Origin: Branchiostoma lanceolatum
Taxonomy: Eukaryota; Chordata; Leptocardii; Amphioxiformes; Branchiostomatidae
Length of the DNA stretch: 64,000 nt
Assembly (NCBI RefSeq): GCF_035083965.1
Contig: NC_089727.1
Coordinates: 1,741,501-1,805,500 of the forward strand
Reading direction: 5' to 3'
The notes under the pieces are model-generated. The model saw nothing but the letters and a program-made list of their open reading frames with translations, was not told the DNA's origin and ran no database searches. This document shows positions 18,269 through 31,180 of the stretch, one piece after another. Every line of letters starts with the position of its first letter. Positions within the stretch are counted from its first letter, which is position 1. Made by a program: the position numbers and the translations under genes.

Positions 18269-21267
18269 TTATTGTGCATTTTTTGTACTGACCGAAGTAG
18301 TTATCTTGTGTTCAGGTGCTCAAGATGAACTCCAAAGCACTCAATCTATTTGTAGGTAGTTCTAAAGCTTATTAGAATTCATTGACTACCCTTTTATGTC
18401 TGCTCGTTGACTTCTGGTGGCATAAGTGTGGCTTATAACTGGTACACTATTCTTGATTTCGCACATATATCGCTGTATTCACTAAAATACATTCAAAGTC
18501 TAAATCTACATGTTAGAGGTGACTGAATTAAGTGCGTATACTCTAGACATACATGTATACAATCAATTAAAAGATCAAAAGCTAGTCTTTACGAACTACT
18601 AGTATACAAATAGGACTAGTGGACCAATAATCATTATCGTACAGCCGAAAGAACAAAAGCTAATGGAGACAAAGTCACGCTCAGAGCCCATAAAGCCTTC
18701 ATCAGTAGTTACATAGTCACGTTGAGTTGAGCTTTGTGTACACAATACCGCCATAACGAGAACAACTCCCGGACAAACACTTTGAACTATAATCCGCAGG
18801 GCATCGATCAAGCCGAGTGAAGTATAGTGGGTGGTGCGGGTCAGGTACATACATGTACATGTACGTGTGGAGTAGGGGGCGGTGTGTTAGCTCTACTTGT
18901 GCGTTACTCGGCACCATATCTTGATTCTAATGTTTTCGATAGTAATGTAGGATCGTATAGTGACGTCAAGTCAAAGTCAAAATCAAAAGGTCTTTATTAG
19001 CATTTGCAGACATTGAATACAAGTCTGAATTACAGCTAATTCACACAAATTAATTTAAAATATTCATAATTTTCAAGTGGAAAGTACTTATTTAGAAATC
19101 ACAGAGATCAAACATACAATAACAAGTGCTAAGATACGTATTATATAAGTCATTAAAATACAGAAATAATACGAGTGCTTGTAATCTATATGAAGGTATT
19201 CGACATTATGAGGCGTCAAGAACAGTGACAGCAAGAGACGTTTGATTTATGTGATGTCGACAGTATATATTTTACGTACCCAGAACTTAATGTGCATTCG
19301 GTATCTATTCGGTATTGCTTGGTCAACGTTGCATCGCGCAAATGAAAACTGTGTATGCAGGAAGTTATGCCCCCTATGATTTTACGTTCCGATGACGCGC
19401 TATCATGCCCTGGGTACGCGCTGTAATGTCAGTAACAAAACAACCATAGCGGTAGTCACAATATTTTTAACGACAGTTACTAACATCAGTGTAAAACGTA
19501 GTTTTTAAAGATATTTTTCTAGGCATGTATATCACAGTCAGAGCGTTTTATATGCTTCTTTGGCAATTGGTCGAGTCTTCATCAAAATAGCAATCGTTGC
19601 CACATAGAAGAGCTAGCATATCATTATTAGTGTGAAAAGTCGCCTGTGGTTAATGATACAGATTACAAGCTGTGTTGATAGGAAGGTGATGGATGTGTAT
19701 TTAGATATTGTCTGTGTGGTTATTACACAGCGGGGGGCATTCGTGATAAACGCAGAACACACCGAGGCAGACAATGACACAGGTAGATTGTACAACTACC
19801 ATCGTTCGCTGGGTCACATTGGCGCGGTGGCTCGGCTTTTTTTAAGAAATGATTGCTCAAGAATTTATGTATAGCTTTAATGCTTTAATTGTGGACAGAC
19901 ATGACCCTTATAGAGATAGGCAATCTTTCATGGACGTGGTATTGACGGACGTTTGAGGTCTCCAATTTTTGTTAGTTTTTTTTTAGGGGGGGGGGATTAC
20001 TATTGGGTACTTCTGGTTTCAGGAAACAAACACACACAAAAAAACACTCCAAATCAAGTGACTACGTTCTTTGTCCCTAGGAAAGTATGTTCGTTGTCTG
20101 AAAGTCGTGAAAGTGCTTTTGGAGTACTATGTTTTCCCATAAAACCCCGCGCCCTGGCGCCATGTGGCTACTGAGAAAGGACAGGACTTGTTCTACAGGT
20201 GACGACAGTACATAACATAACAGCACATCTACACTACATATTTACAATTCCACAAATATAGACAGTTACATATTTATTGTTCCATGGGTAATTCCAACTG
20301 GCTTTTTGGCTAGGGTGTGCCCTAGTTACATATGATCACATATACCTCCAGGGGTCATTCATTCCCACTGGCTTTTTTTGCTACCGTGAGGTCGTACATA
20401 ATGACGTCAGAGATCTTATCATTTCCAAACGATTAATCCACTACGCATAGAAAGAAGAAAGCCATGGCATGAGATCTGCTTGGAGATAAGGCAAATATTA
20501 GCACGTGCCACAGGTGTTACATGGATGTGTCGAGTAAGAAAACAAGCCCGGCGTTTGCTTCAGGTAAGTTGATGGCTGTTGCTTGTTTCTTGTCAAAAAG
20601 AACCTCTCTAGACACGATAAAGGTAAAGAGACTCTGTTGCGGTCATCTACAGTTCTATAGGGAGTAAAATTAAGGCCCGTGGTACATTTGTTGTATGATA
20701 TATCTTAGGCAGCAAATTCAGAATATTTTGGGGACAGGCGTACACGTACATGTATATGCGTCGAACAAAATTCAGTTGTCTCGAACCAAAAATGTTGCGG
20801 TAGATCCTTGTCGACTTATGGCTTTGGAAATGTGTACCATAACGTTTCTGTACGTTTGTACGTTTAGAACACCCTCAGTATCTAATCCTCTAAAATCTGT
20901 CGGAAGCAGTGAGGTTAGTAGCGAGTAGTGACCTTAGTTCCAATTAGCGCCAACATTCAGTTACGGCCTATAAAAGTCAAGAACCCTCTTAACCCCACGA
21001 CAGGTAACATTATCGGCCTTTAATTAATTGAGGACCTACGATGCGTTCAGTCTCTATTTGTCGAAATTAGGACATCGGGAAATCATCACCTAAATACCTT
21101 TATACTCCGGGAAAAGCGACACCATTGTGTGCGGAAAGAACAATATTTTCTTAGCACTATTTGAGCAGGACGGGCCCGGCGTGAATACTCGGGTCGTGCC
21201 ACGGACATAAAGGTGGGCCTGTACGCCTTTTGTGTGTCAGCTCGGGTGGACATACCTGATCTAGATA
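18269..21267. other. Non-coding stretch
   Basis: No coding exon recognised. A/T-rich pieces around 18965-19100 resemble a LINE 3' end. Poly-G occurs at 19986-19994, with scattered TGACGTCA-like sites (18960, 20401). Confidence 0.35.
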
Positions 21268-21480
21268 AAAGGGGGGCCTTTATCCTACAGCTTCTTCCTA
21301 AATCTTCCTATTGTGACGGCGATCTAAAGACGATCTATTTTGCCTACATTTACTTAGCCTAATTTGCGTGCGCTCGCTCGCCGAGCCTTTATCTTCAAGC
21401 TTCCTCTCAAATCTTCCTTTTATGAGGGAGACTAAAGACGATCTATTTAGCCTAAATTTATTTAGCCTAATTTGCGTGTG
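21268..21480. repeat. Tandem duplication, unit about 110 bp
   Basis: Two copies share the order CTTCCT-AAATCTTCCT, CTAAAGACGATCTATTT-GCC and TTAGCCTAATTTGCGTG-GCT, starting near 21268 and 21385. The 122-aa minus frame there simply repeats TQIRL and NRSSL through the two units. Confidence 0.8.
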
Positions 21481-21846
21481 CTGCGCCACCCGGTAACAAC
21501 CCGTGTTTCCACTTCGTGTGATCGTTTTGCTAATAGGTTCCGGCCAACAAGAAGCGCAGGTAAGGAGATAACGATCTCTGGTTTGTTTCTGTTGACAGGA
21601 AAACTGCCGTTTAGCATAGTTTGGGCGGGTCCAGGCCTGGGTTTTCGTGGGTGGGAACTGATTCACATGTAGATAATAGGAAAAAAGATGTCATGGCGTT
21701 TTCTTAAGGATTGTGGTGTGATCTGGAGAAAGTTAGCCATGCCTGGCCATGTGTATCAGTTAACGTTGTGTCATATCTATACCATCGTCTGTTAGTTGAT
21801 TGGTTACTAGATTTCTAAGTTGTTTGGTGGTTTATTTATTAATTGG

Positions 21847-21878
<32 letters not shown>

Positions 21879-22334
21879 CGGGTGATTGGTAAGTTAGTTT
21901 GTTAATAAGTTAGCTCAAACTCGTGGCGCTGATACTAGTATTAGTATTTCTATCTTTGCGTTGAATCGAGAAATTTAACTTTTCAAAAAGTTTATTTACA
22001 AACTTAAGGTGATCGGTCTTAAACTTAAGATACCAATATTGGAAACGGTTTTAAGATATTTTGACAAAGGAGGCTGTGCGTACGTGAGCTAGTGCACTGT
22101 TCGGGTATATTATAAAGGCTCTGTACTTGGTTGGGTAGGTGGTGTGTTACGCCGAAGGGCGGTTGTATATATATAAGTTATACTGGTGTAAAAGAAGTTG
22201 ACCATTTAGTTCGATTTTGAGTATAGCAGGAGTGGAAGGTTTCGAGAACTTAGCCTTCGTCAGAACAACTCTGAAATGTCCATGAGAAAGTTATGGAGAT
22301 ACTTTCGAGAGAGGAATAAATGCTATAGTGTATT

Positions 22335-23115
22335 GTTTATTATGTTTAGCCATACCTAGTATGGCTCAACATATTGTTTTTGTTCATGTTCTTCTCCTCC
22401 TGCCATATCTTCAAATGGAATCTACTCCGTCATTTTTTGGCCAAACGACCTGAAATTTGGCATGTAGGTAAAGATTGCAAATACCCCCAGACCCTTTTTA
22501 AATTTCGTTGAAACAGGCCTGAAAATCATTTTTATGGAGGTTTTTTGGGGCATTTTTAGACAATTTTCATATTTTGGGCTCCTGTGCCCTGGTATTGCAA
22601 GCAAGTGACCTGAAATTCGGTACAAGGGTGCCTTGAACATGTCCCTACAGGAATTCAATCACATTTCTGGTGTACATTACTTCAAAATGCTTCATTTTGG
22701 GGACTTTTGGACCCATTTTCAGACCAAAAACAGGCCAAAAGTGGTATCCCCGTTCCATGTTCTATTTGCTGCTGGCCAAGGAATCCATGTTCTATCTAAG
22801 GATCCCCGCGTTCCGTTTGCTACTGGCCAAAGAACATGTGTTCCATTTAGGTCACCTGAGGTCATATTGCAGGAACACACGCAAGTCTTTGCAGTAAGAA
22901 GCTCTTGGGATCTCCCAGAACTTGTAGAGAGAATTTTTTTGCACGGGTGATTTTGGAATAGTCAATTTATGCATCGGGAGGAAGATTGGCGAAGTATGAT
23001 GCTCTCGCAAATGTTACCTTTCTACATGCAGTTAATATTTCGATTTGCCCAGGTATTATTTTGGGACAGCCCACTTCTTGCATGGAGAGGAGTATGGCTA
23101 AACATGCTGTATTTG
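22335..23115. mobile_element. Putative dispersed repeat with short inverted ends
   Basis: ATGTTTAGCCATAC near 22345 recurs inverted (GTATGGCTAAACAT) near 23092. The interior has TGACCTGAAATTCGGTACAA and a similar ACGACCTGAAATTTGGCATG, so it is internally repetitive. No coding capacity. I found no clean target duplication. Confidence 0.4.
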
Positions 23116-23119
23116 CTCA

Positions 23120-24427
23120 GGGGCAAATGACGGCCTTTCTAGTTGTTTATTGTTCTAGTGAGTAAGTGTGACGTTTTCAGTCACACCTCTGTCGACACTT
23201 CCTGCCGTCCACGTTAATGTTGTTGTTGCTGTGGTCATACCTGTGTAATCTTATCCTATCCACGTGTTTGTCCTACCTATGAGGAGGTGTGGAGTGGGCT
23301 TTATTCGGGACCGTGTAAAGCAGAGAGTCCATGATTATTGCAGTGACTCAGAACTGTGTTTTGTGATACACCTTTCTCTACACTTCCTGTCCTTTCTAAC
23401 TCGCCCTTGATGTTGTTTAGTCTCTCTGAGAGAAGGTATGGAGTGGGACTTTTATTCGGAACAGACGAGAATGTATTGTATCAGTAAGTGGCTCAGTTCT
23501 AAACTTCTAAGACACAAGTACTAGCTCCCCACACTTTCTGTCCTTTCTAGCTCGCCCTTGCCCGGTGACGTTGTTGTTGTGGGCCCGGCCGTTCGTCCCC
23601 CACCGAGAACATTCCCTATTTACAGTCAACAAACCCACAGAATCGCCCCCCCCCCTCGGCCGCCATTACAGTTGGAACTCTGTTGACACCACAAAACTAC
23701 CATCTCCAAGCAGATGTAAGGTGGGACTTGTTTTCTACCTCTTGATAAGATTTGGACGTCTTTCAATGCGAAGGCGAACAGTGAAATAGGCCAAACGTGA
23801 CTAGAACAAACAAAGCGCAACAAAATGACGAGAAAAACGATCTGAAGCCCTGGCCTGTTATACCTGCTTGGAGATTAGCAAGGGTACAGACTATTGCCTT
23901 AGGTCACTTACAGTTATAAATATACAGAGAGTCGATTATCAAAACGCGACATAAACACAAAATTGATGTCTATAACATGACAACAAAAGCATAGGATCGT
24001 CTGAGATTAACCATAATCCACAGGATAGCTACTATCTACCCAACCCTGCATGTTTCCCCCTATGTGTACACTTAAAGAGAAACGCTAAGCAACCACAAAC
24101 ACGCCCGGGGCGACCTCGAGCCTCACGGGTCGACTGGAGTCTAAAAACAACCGAGCAGAGCGAACCGTGCGGGGTGTTACGCCTTCACGGCTCGTGGAGT
24201 TTCGGTGACCCAAGACACGGTAACAGCCAGGTCACATTCGTCGCGAGGCCGTCGTTCGATCGCAAACTGAGGGCAAACGTACGTGGATGTGTCAAACAAA
24301 ATTCAGCTGTTTCGTAACAGAAAAGTTGTAGATCCTTGTCGGTGGTTGGGTCTGTGACAGCCTGCTTGACATGAAACATGAAAATCGCCCGACGAATGCG
24401 ACCGCACCGTAAGTTGGCACTTCGAGT
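23120..24427. other. Non-coding stretch
   Basis: No exon recognised. Two related segments near 23160-23300 and 23380-23540 share CACTTCCTGTC-TTTCTA and TGGAGTGGG-CTTTTATTCGG and look like an old tandem duplication. Confidence 0.35.
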
Positions 24428-24620
24428 GTCTATTCTATTCTATTCTGTTCTATTCTATTCTATTCTATTCTATTCTATTCTATTCTATTCCATTCCATTC
24501 CATTCCATTCCATTCCATTCCATTCTATTCCATTCTATTCCATTCTATTCAATTCCATTCTATTCTATTCTATCACATTTATTCCATTCTATTCCATTCT
24601 ATTCCATTCTATTCTATAAT
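24428..24620. repeat. (TATTC)n / (CATTC)n pentanucleotide array
   Basis: About 38 units of TATTC and CATTC, arranged in blocks of TATTC, then CATTC, then mixed. The FYSIPFHSI frame across it is an artefact. Confidence 0.92.
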
Positions 24621-24629
24621 AGCTCAGGT

Positions 24630-27600
24630 TCTTTGCCCATTCTTAACCATACAAAGTTGGATAGTGGTGGTGAATAGGGAGTGTTTGCAAAACTGTTAAG
24701 TGCTGCTAAATGTCCTGATAGGGCTTGCCGTCGCAATACGTGATAACTGATGTGCTTTCATTTTCGGGGATGCTGTATCATGGATATCATTGTCATAGTT
24801 CTGTATGTGCATGCTGTATATATCATATGTGCAATGTCGAGCTTTGAGCACCAAGCGAAAAGTATGTAAAGGCATCTCGTAATAGCCTAGCATTGCTGTC
24901 ACTAATCTGAATTAATGACCTGTAACAATATCTGTAACTAATTCATAACCAGTAAAACCGCCCTTCGGGTAACACACCGATGTAATGCAACGTCTAAAAG
25001 TATCATTTTAAAGACTGCAAATCACGCAAAAACGTCAACAAATTTATTCTTTAGCTTTGAGATTTGTTAGGCAAGCAATGCTTGGCAGGCATGCATGTGG
25101 CAGCGGTTGGTCATATCGCCTGTCACCACTTGTCAGGGCATACCTATCTCCAGGCTTTGTTCAAAACTATTTCGCCAAAAATCTCTACTCAATTAGGCAG
25201 TGACTAGATTGGACTGTATTTGCTAGGAGAACGTTACATCGTCTCCATGACAACAGTCGACATGGCAACGACTGTCCCTATCGACGCCTTACGTAGCCTG
25301 ATAACAGCACGCCGTTAGCGTACGATATATTCAAGAGATCAGCGTCCTTAAGATCTCTTCGCACTGTTTCTTGGAGAACCTTACGATCATGCGGTCGCCC
25401 AGCGTTCAAGGATGTCCTTAAAAATAAGACGCGTATGCAGGTAACCAGGAGTCGGCAAAGCACTTGCAGGTGTGTCTCACCTGTAGTGGCGGACAGGTGC
25501 GTGGCTGTGACGGCACATCTGAGGCATATCCAGGCAACCACGCACGGCGCGCAGCCGAGACAATGGCTCGTTTTGTGAAAACTCGCGCGGCGAGAACAAA
25601 GACGTGACACAAGTCACAAGAAACAGTCATGGCTACAAGTTTTAATAGTTCTCAACCCAGGATTGGCGTGTTAGATATTCGAGTTTTTCCGTGAAGGAAC
25701 ATAGAGTGGAACTCGTTACCAACTAGTACAGTAGAGGCATCATCATAAGATAGCTTTTTAAAATGCATGCAGTTAGAAACGTGAAGGTTACGTTAGGTTA
25801 GGCGAGTTGTTCCGTGTAATATCACTAGCCCCTGTATGCTTGTATGATGAAGCTGGTGAGTTGCGCCGAAGGGTAGTTATGGCTGCTCTACAAATACACA
25901 TTTAAACCAAATTGTTTAGCTTGTGAAAGTGAAGTTCAACCTCCCGAACCCTGCAACAATACCCCACGAGTTTACCAACACGTCGCCCCGAACCCGAGAG
26001 GCTCTGCTGTCGGTAATGTTTCTGGCGACGATGTTGCCTAAACCTGCGCGGACGTCATTCCGTGTTGTGAGCTGGAGTTGATATATGGAAGTGTCACACA
26101 CAAGCACACATAATCTTTTTCACGGAGCAAGTTATTCTTAATTTTTGTGCTTGTGCCTATGGCTATTGTAGAGATTTGTAAGTGGGATCTTATGCTTTGG
26201 TAGAGAGCAGGTCTTGGCCAAGGAAAAAAACAACAATTGCACTTTTCAGATAGGTCCAAATTTAAACCTTTAGTAAAGAAGTTTGAAGTAAACTTTGAGC
26301 TCCATGGGATCTTTTTGCTAATAAGTGTCTATCACTTTACGAAAGGGATAAGTGCAATCAAAACTTGGACTTCTTAACATCGCAGTACCTTAAGATAGAA
26401 TCATACTTTGTTTTTGAGTGTCAAGAATCTGTGGATATTGGACAAGTATCGTTTGCTATCCTAGGAGTCCCAATTGAAGCACTTGACAACCAGAGAAAGC
26501 AGCTTTCGCTAGAAACACCGTAGTAGGTAAACATTATTCCAGGCCCACTATTAGGTACGCTGCGCAATCAAAGCAGTTTCTTTGCATTTACTGAAAGATT
26601 TACGACAAACAAGTTTATTGTTGTGCATTCAAGTCCATCTGGACCCGTACGGAGCCATAAGTAACGGACAAACTATGTGGGTAGCAGTCAGAGCTTAGAA
26701 GCTGTCACGATGTTTGGTAAGGTACAATTCATTCTTACTCATAATTACTGGGAAATGCCTTTTTACCTACAACTGTCCTCCGATCCTCTATGACCTCCAG
26801 TACAGACCATGGCTAAATCCTAGTTACCATCTACAACAGCGTCTTAACAGTACTAGTCTTATCCGTAAGCTCTAAAATAGTAGAAATGTAGAACAGACTA
26901 CCCAGTGATACGATTGCAATAAGAGACAAACAGAACCCTAAACGGAAAGTTAATGTATGTCTCAGTTTATTGCATTGTTTATGTCCTGGTCACTAGGTTG
27001 ATGTATTACTGCCACTGTGCTGTGTGAAGAGTGACTTTAGATGAAGGAAACAACAACATTGCAATATAGGGTTAAACTCCAGTTCTCTAAATAGTATGTT
27101 AAAGTAATGGCCGTGCTGCACCTAGGCAGTATGTTGATTAAGTGTGTGTTGTGTTCAGCCTGAGAAAGTTTTGCGTCGACAACACACGGCGATATTTGTG
27201 AAATACACGGATACTTATTTTCTAAACATAGGTATGGAAAAATGAGGAGAGAACCAAAACACGTCTTCATGCAAACATTGTGAACTATATACTACTGTAC
27301 ACTCAATGACAACTTGAAGGGAAATGCTTTAAACAAGGTAGCCATAGAAACTTAAAAGGGGATTTCCAAATTTAGCGACCAGTCTTACAGGTCTTCAAGC
27401 CCCGTCACACGGTTGCCAAGGAAGTGACGTAGACCCAGCTTGCTCGGTTGCTAGGGAAGTGACGTCACCTATCCGACTCTTCGGGACACTCCTGTATCTC
27501 CTGTATGGGAAACACGCCATCAGTCACGCCCTGTCAGTCTGGAGTGTACATGCACTCAAGATGTGGACAGGTGTGTTTACCTGGTCTCCAAGCAGATGTA

Positions 27601-28020
27601 GGGTCCGTGTTTTACGCGTGTTTGTGCGGCATTGTATTGCTTGTGTTCTAGCGCTTCTTTTCCTTTGCCTTCCCATGGATGCAATGGCAAATGACTAGAA
27701 AGACGAGGAAAAGAGAAGGAGCACCTTGAAGTTGAATCTAGTCGGTTCAAAATGTGTGCAAGAAGAAGGGAAGGGGTGCGTTCATTATTTCAGTTTGTTA
27801 ATTTTACGTTTCAGCCCCGCAGATTTCCCTGCAATCTGCCCCGAATCGTTGATGCGTACTTAAATCGAGAAATTACGGTACAAATTGCCACGAAAAAAAG
27901 AGGAAAGACGAGTAAAGACGACACGCTTGGAGACGAGTGTTTGCCGGCAGACAGACAGCTGTGTTGTCGCTAACAGAGACCACAGAAGCGTGAAACTCGG
28001 GAAACTGATCGTGATGACAA
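24630..28020. other. Non-coding stretch
   Basis: No exon recognised on either strand. Short pieces at 24946 and 25853 match the inner part of the SINE at 33965-34232. Confidence 0.35.
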
Positions 28021-28029
28021 AACACGTAA

Positions 28030-28220
28030 TACAGTCAAACCTGTACAAGTGACCACCGGCCTCTACATACGAACCACCCGGCCATTCATATACTGTCAAA
28101 CTTGTACCAGTGAACACCTAGCCAATGTGGCCACTTTTTGGTGGTCCCTTAGATAATTTGTACCATTGACACAAGCACAAGAATCCTGTCTATAGTGACA
28201 ACCTGTCCAAATATGCCAGA
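28030..28220. repeat. Dispersed GTCAAACCTGT repeat
   Basis: Contains CAGTCAAACCTGTACAAGTG, GGCCACTTTTTGGTGGTC and a CCTGTCTATAGTGACAACCT end. Related copies lie at 31310-31400, 39755-39850 and 43890-44215. The recurrent TATAGTGACCACC/GGTGGTCAC blocks in both orientations suggest a foldback (MITE-like) family. Confidence 0.6.
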
Positions 28221-30156
28221 TTCGTCCCCGAGTGGTCTTTTTTGGCTGTATGTATGCGTGGGGTGGGTCTTCCTTTCCTTTCCTTTCGAGGACTTTGCAA
28301 ATGTGCCCATTTAAGACTACCAAGCAGCTGTTTATCCGTTTTAAGATCTCCTACATCCACCTGGAGGGTGGACACAACACGGCCGTCCTTGTGCGAGCCT
28401 TTCCTGTATGTTGTCCTGTGGCAGAACTGCTCCGGTCGAGAGCTTCGGATTAATGACAAAATACCGTGGGATTTACATAGCTCGACACAGCTTTCTGAAC
28501 AAGAACGTTTAAAGCAAGGAGCTTAGATTTGTAGAGTGTAGAGTGTAGTGTGGTGGTAAAGCGAGGGTAATTAAGTGACTCTAGTTCTGGACAAAGATTT
28601 TGAATGTTTTTAGGGTTAATCCCGTCCTGTTATCATTCATTCAACAATATTTCTGAAAACTGGGGAGCGACCAAGCACTGTAACATTTCTTCTCACACGT
28701 TGTTGGAGACTATCAGGGTTGTTAAGTGCTCCATAGCGATACCCTCTGTACCAAGCGCAAAGTCCACATAACTGTGTCTGTGTGCGCGGACATAGATCCC
28801 GAGCAATGCATTAATGACTTGATCTCCGAGGCATTCGTCGACAAATATGCACTAGCTAACTGTATAACTTACTTAGACACACCCTATTGAATTAGTTGGA
28901 AGAAAACGATCGGAGAACTCAAGCATTGTCTCAAACACTGATATCGATGCTGAGTAACGTTACACAGACCACTGAAACATTCAAAGGGTCTAGTCTCTGA
29001 ACTTCTTTCCCAATGGAGACTAAAATCTGGACTAGAATCGTGTCTTACAACTTTTGTTCCAAAAGTCAAACCACATTTTTATAGTTCTTAAGAATGTCTT
29101 TTTCAGCACAGCGACGTTTCAACATTATCATTTTCTTAAGCGGTTGGCTTCCAGTCTGGTATGGGCAACGCATGACTTGATAAGCCAGTGCCCAGACGCC
29201 TTATTTAGCATACGTTGTACCTAAAACGTCTATAAGATACCTCAGTAGCAGATATCCAGGTTTACCCTGCATTTTACCCGGTAGAAACAGGACCCCGGTC
29301 AGACAGACTGGCGCACGTTGTTTACAATAGGCGGAGGGTGTTTACCGGGATGTTTTTGTCACGGGTACGAGCTGAAGTGTTCTCGCCTTTCTGGGTCGAC
29401 TCGGGTCATGTAGGACAACACTGCGGGCTGATGGGTTTTGGGGGATTGCGTGTAGTCTGGTAGAACGTAGCCACGAAAACAACATTTTTGTCTTTAATTT
29501 TCTTCCGGTGTTCCAAAATCCATTAAATGTAAGCAACAGGACCCTTGCCACTATATTCCTTTTTGTGCTGCATTAATACGAATAGATAGATTTTGAGCAA
29601 CAATGAACGCTCTAAAACTGTGGTGTCTTTGCTTCATTTTGATAGCCAAGTTCTAATCATGGGTTGCGTTCGTCCTTCGGAGGGGCCCCGTGTATGGAGG
29701 AGCCTCAAGTACTAATCCCCTGCATGTTAAAGAACCCAACACACTTACCAAGAAGAGTAGCGGTGACCAGGACAGGTCACTTGGCTGAAAACAAGAGCAA
29801 TGCCAATGGCGAAGCCGCAATACACTTTCAGCCAACTTAACAAGATTTCTTATTTCTATCAAGTATCATTACTTATACATAAGCTCGCAAAGTGATCTCA
29901 GAATGTTCTAGTTACATTCCTGATAGCCATGTGCCACTATCGAGTTTACTACACACTTATTGAATAGTCGTGAGTTCTTGATAGTATGTGTTTGCTTTGA
30001 TCTTAACTGGCGTGTGACCAAACGTCAGGTGATCTAACCATTTCTTAGGCTAACTGTAACCTAGCCTGCAATGTTTTTGCTAGCCTGTTATGAAATACCT
30101 CCTTATTCATTTTCAATTGACCATATACAATTCATATCATATTTCATCATTCTGCA
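28221..30156. other. Non-coding stretch upstream of the 30-kb gene
   Basis: No exon recognised except the SINE at 29650-29845. A CTGGTAGA fragment at 29456 matches the end of the 9-bp-duplication MITE family. Confidence 0.35.
29650..29845 (+). mobile_element. SINE body, 5'-truncated
   Basis: It shares the GGGCCCCGTGT, TGCATGTTAAAGAACCCA-CACAC and AAGAAGAGTAG blocks with the SINE at 98-498. The tRNA head is missing. Confidence 0.6.
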
Positions 30157-31180
30157 GGGTGACCAATTGGAGCGCGACCACCCAGGTCTGGCGTACAGAA
30201 GACTTTCATGAACCTTAAAAACTCACACAAAGATGTCGTCTGATCCACTGACGTCGCCATGGCAACAGTGACAGAGAACACCGAACAACGGGCGGTGACG
30301 ACGTGCACACAGACGGACTTCCAGTCGGAGGAGGACGATGACGACGTTACAAACGCCTCCAAAGAGAGAATTCCTCTCGGCCAAGACGTTGGCCAAGACG
30401 CTGAGGAGGTTGCAGAAGACGTCGCTGAGGAGTCGGATGAGGTGAGTGATGAGGAAGAGAAGGAGGAGGGAGAAGGAGTCGCTCTAGAAGGAGACGAGGA
30501 AGAAGACGCACCCACTGAAATCAGCTTGGAAATTCACGTCAGAAAAATCCAAAGAAGTAGAGAAGGTCATGATAGTGAAACCAGAGGTGAAAGTGGGGAC
30601 TGCCTTAAGAATGAAGAAGACAAAAACGGTCTTGAAGACGGAGAGGATGACGAGAGAACTCCTTTGGATGGAGATGACATGGAGATTCATGGGAAGGGAC
30701 TGAACACCAATACGGTGGAAAATGGAACGTTCCCGACCAAAACCTCCAAGGTTAACGGCAATCTGACTGAAACAACAGCAGAGAACAAACCGGACGGGAA
30801 AGACTCGATGGTTAAATTTGTGGAGGGAAGGCCGCATGCGCAAGGGCCGCTCATGTTGCTTCCGTCATCCATCACGCAAGCGCAGACGCACTACGTCAGA
30901 TACGCTCGAACTAAAACTCCCACCAAATCCGTGGGTACTGATCCGTTGCCAGGAAGTGACGTCACAGACAGTTCCGGTAGAGGTGTAATCCACTTAGAGG
31001 ACACGTATCGGATTTCACAGCCCCCGTCCTACAGTAGAGGTCAAAGGCAGGGCAAACTCTCAGCCGTCCAGGGCACAACGCCCTCCCTTGTGAACGTAGC
31101 GCCTCCTGGCGACATTCCCGGGACGAGCAGGAGGAGCGTTCGCTCGATTCCGTCCCCGGAGCTGGAAATAAAGTTGCACG
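30157..31180 (+). CDS. Unrecognised disordered-protein gene, exon 1
   Basis: The acceptor TTCATTCTGCAG is followed by 102 nt of UTR and ATG at 30259 in a good context (GTCGCCATGG). The donor is CACG|GTGGGT at 31180, not the stop at 31287: it joins in frame to the exon at 33603. It encodes residues 1-307. About the first 95 residues are strongly acidic, with EEDDDD and long E/D runs and a TCTQTDF motif. The remainder is Ser/Thr/Gly/Pro-rich. Confidence 0.8.

Noticed and set aside
21298-21666. 122-aa minus frame with repeated TQIRL blocks
   Set aside because: Repetition follows the DNA tandem duplication; no family motif, no exon signals.
22422-22950. Frames of about 75-105 aa on both strands
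   Set aside because: They lie in a dispersed repeat with internal repetition and have no splice context or motif.
24378-24677. Frame rich in FYSIPFHSI
   Set aside because: Translation of the TATTC/CATTC pentanucleotide array.
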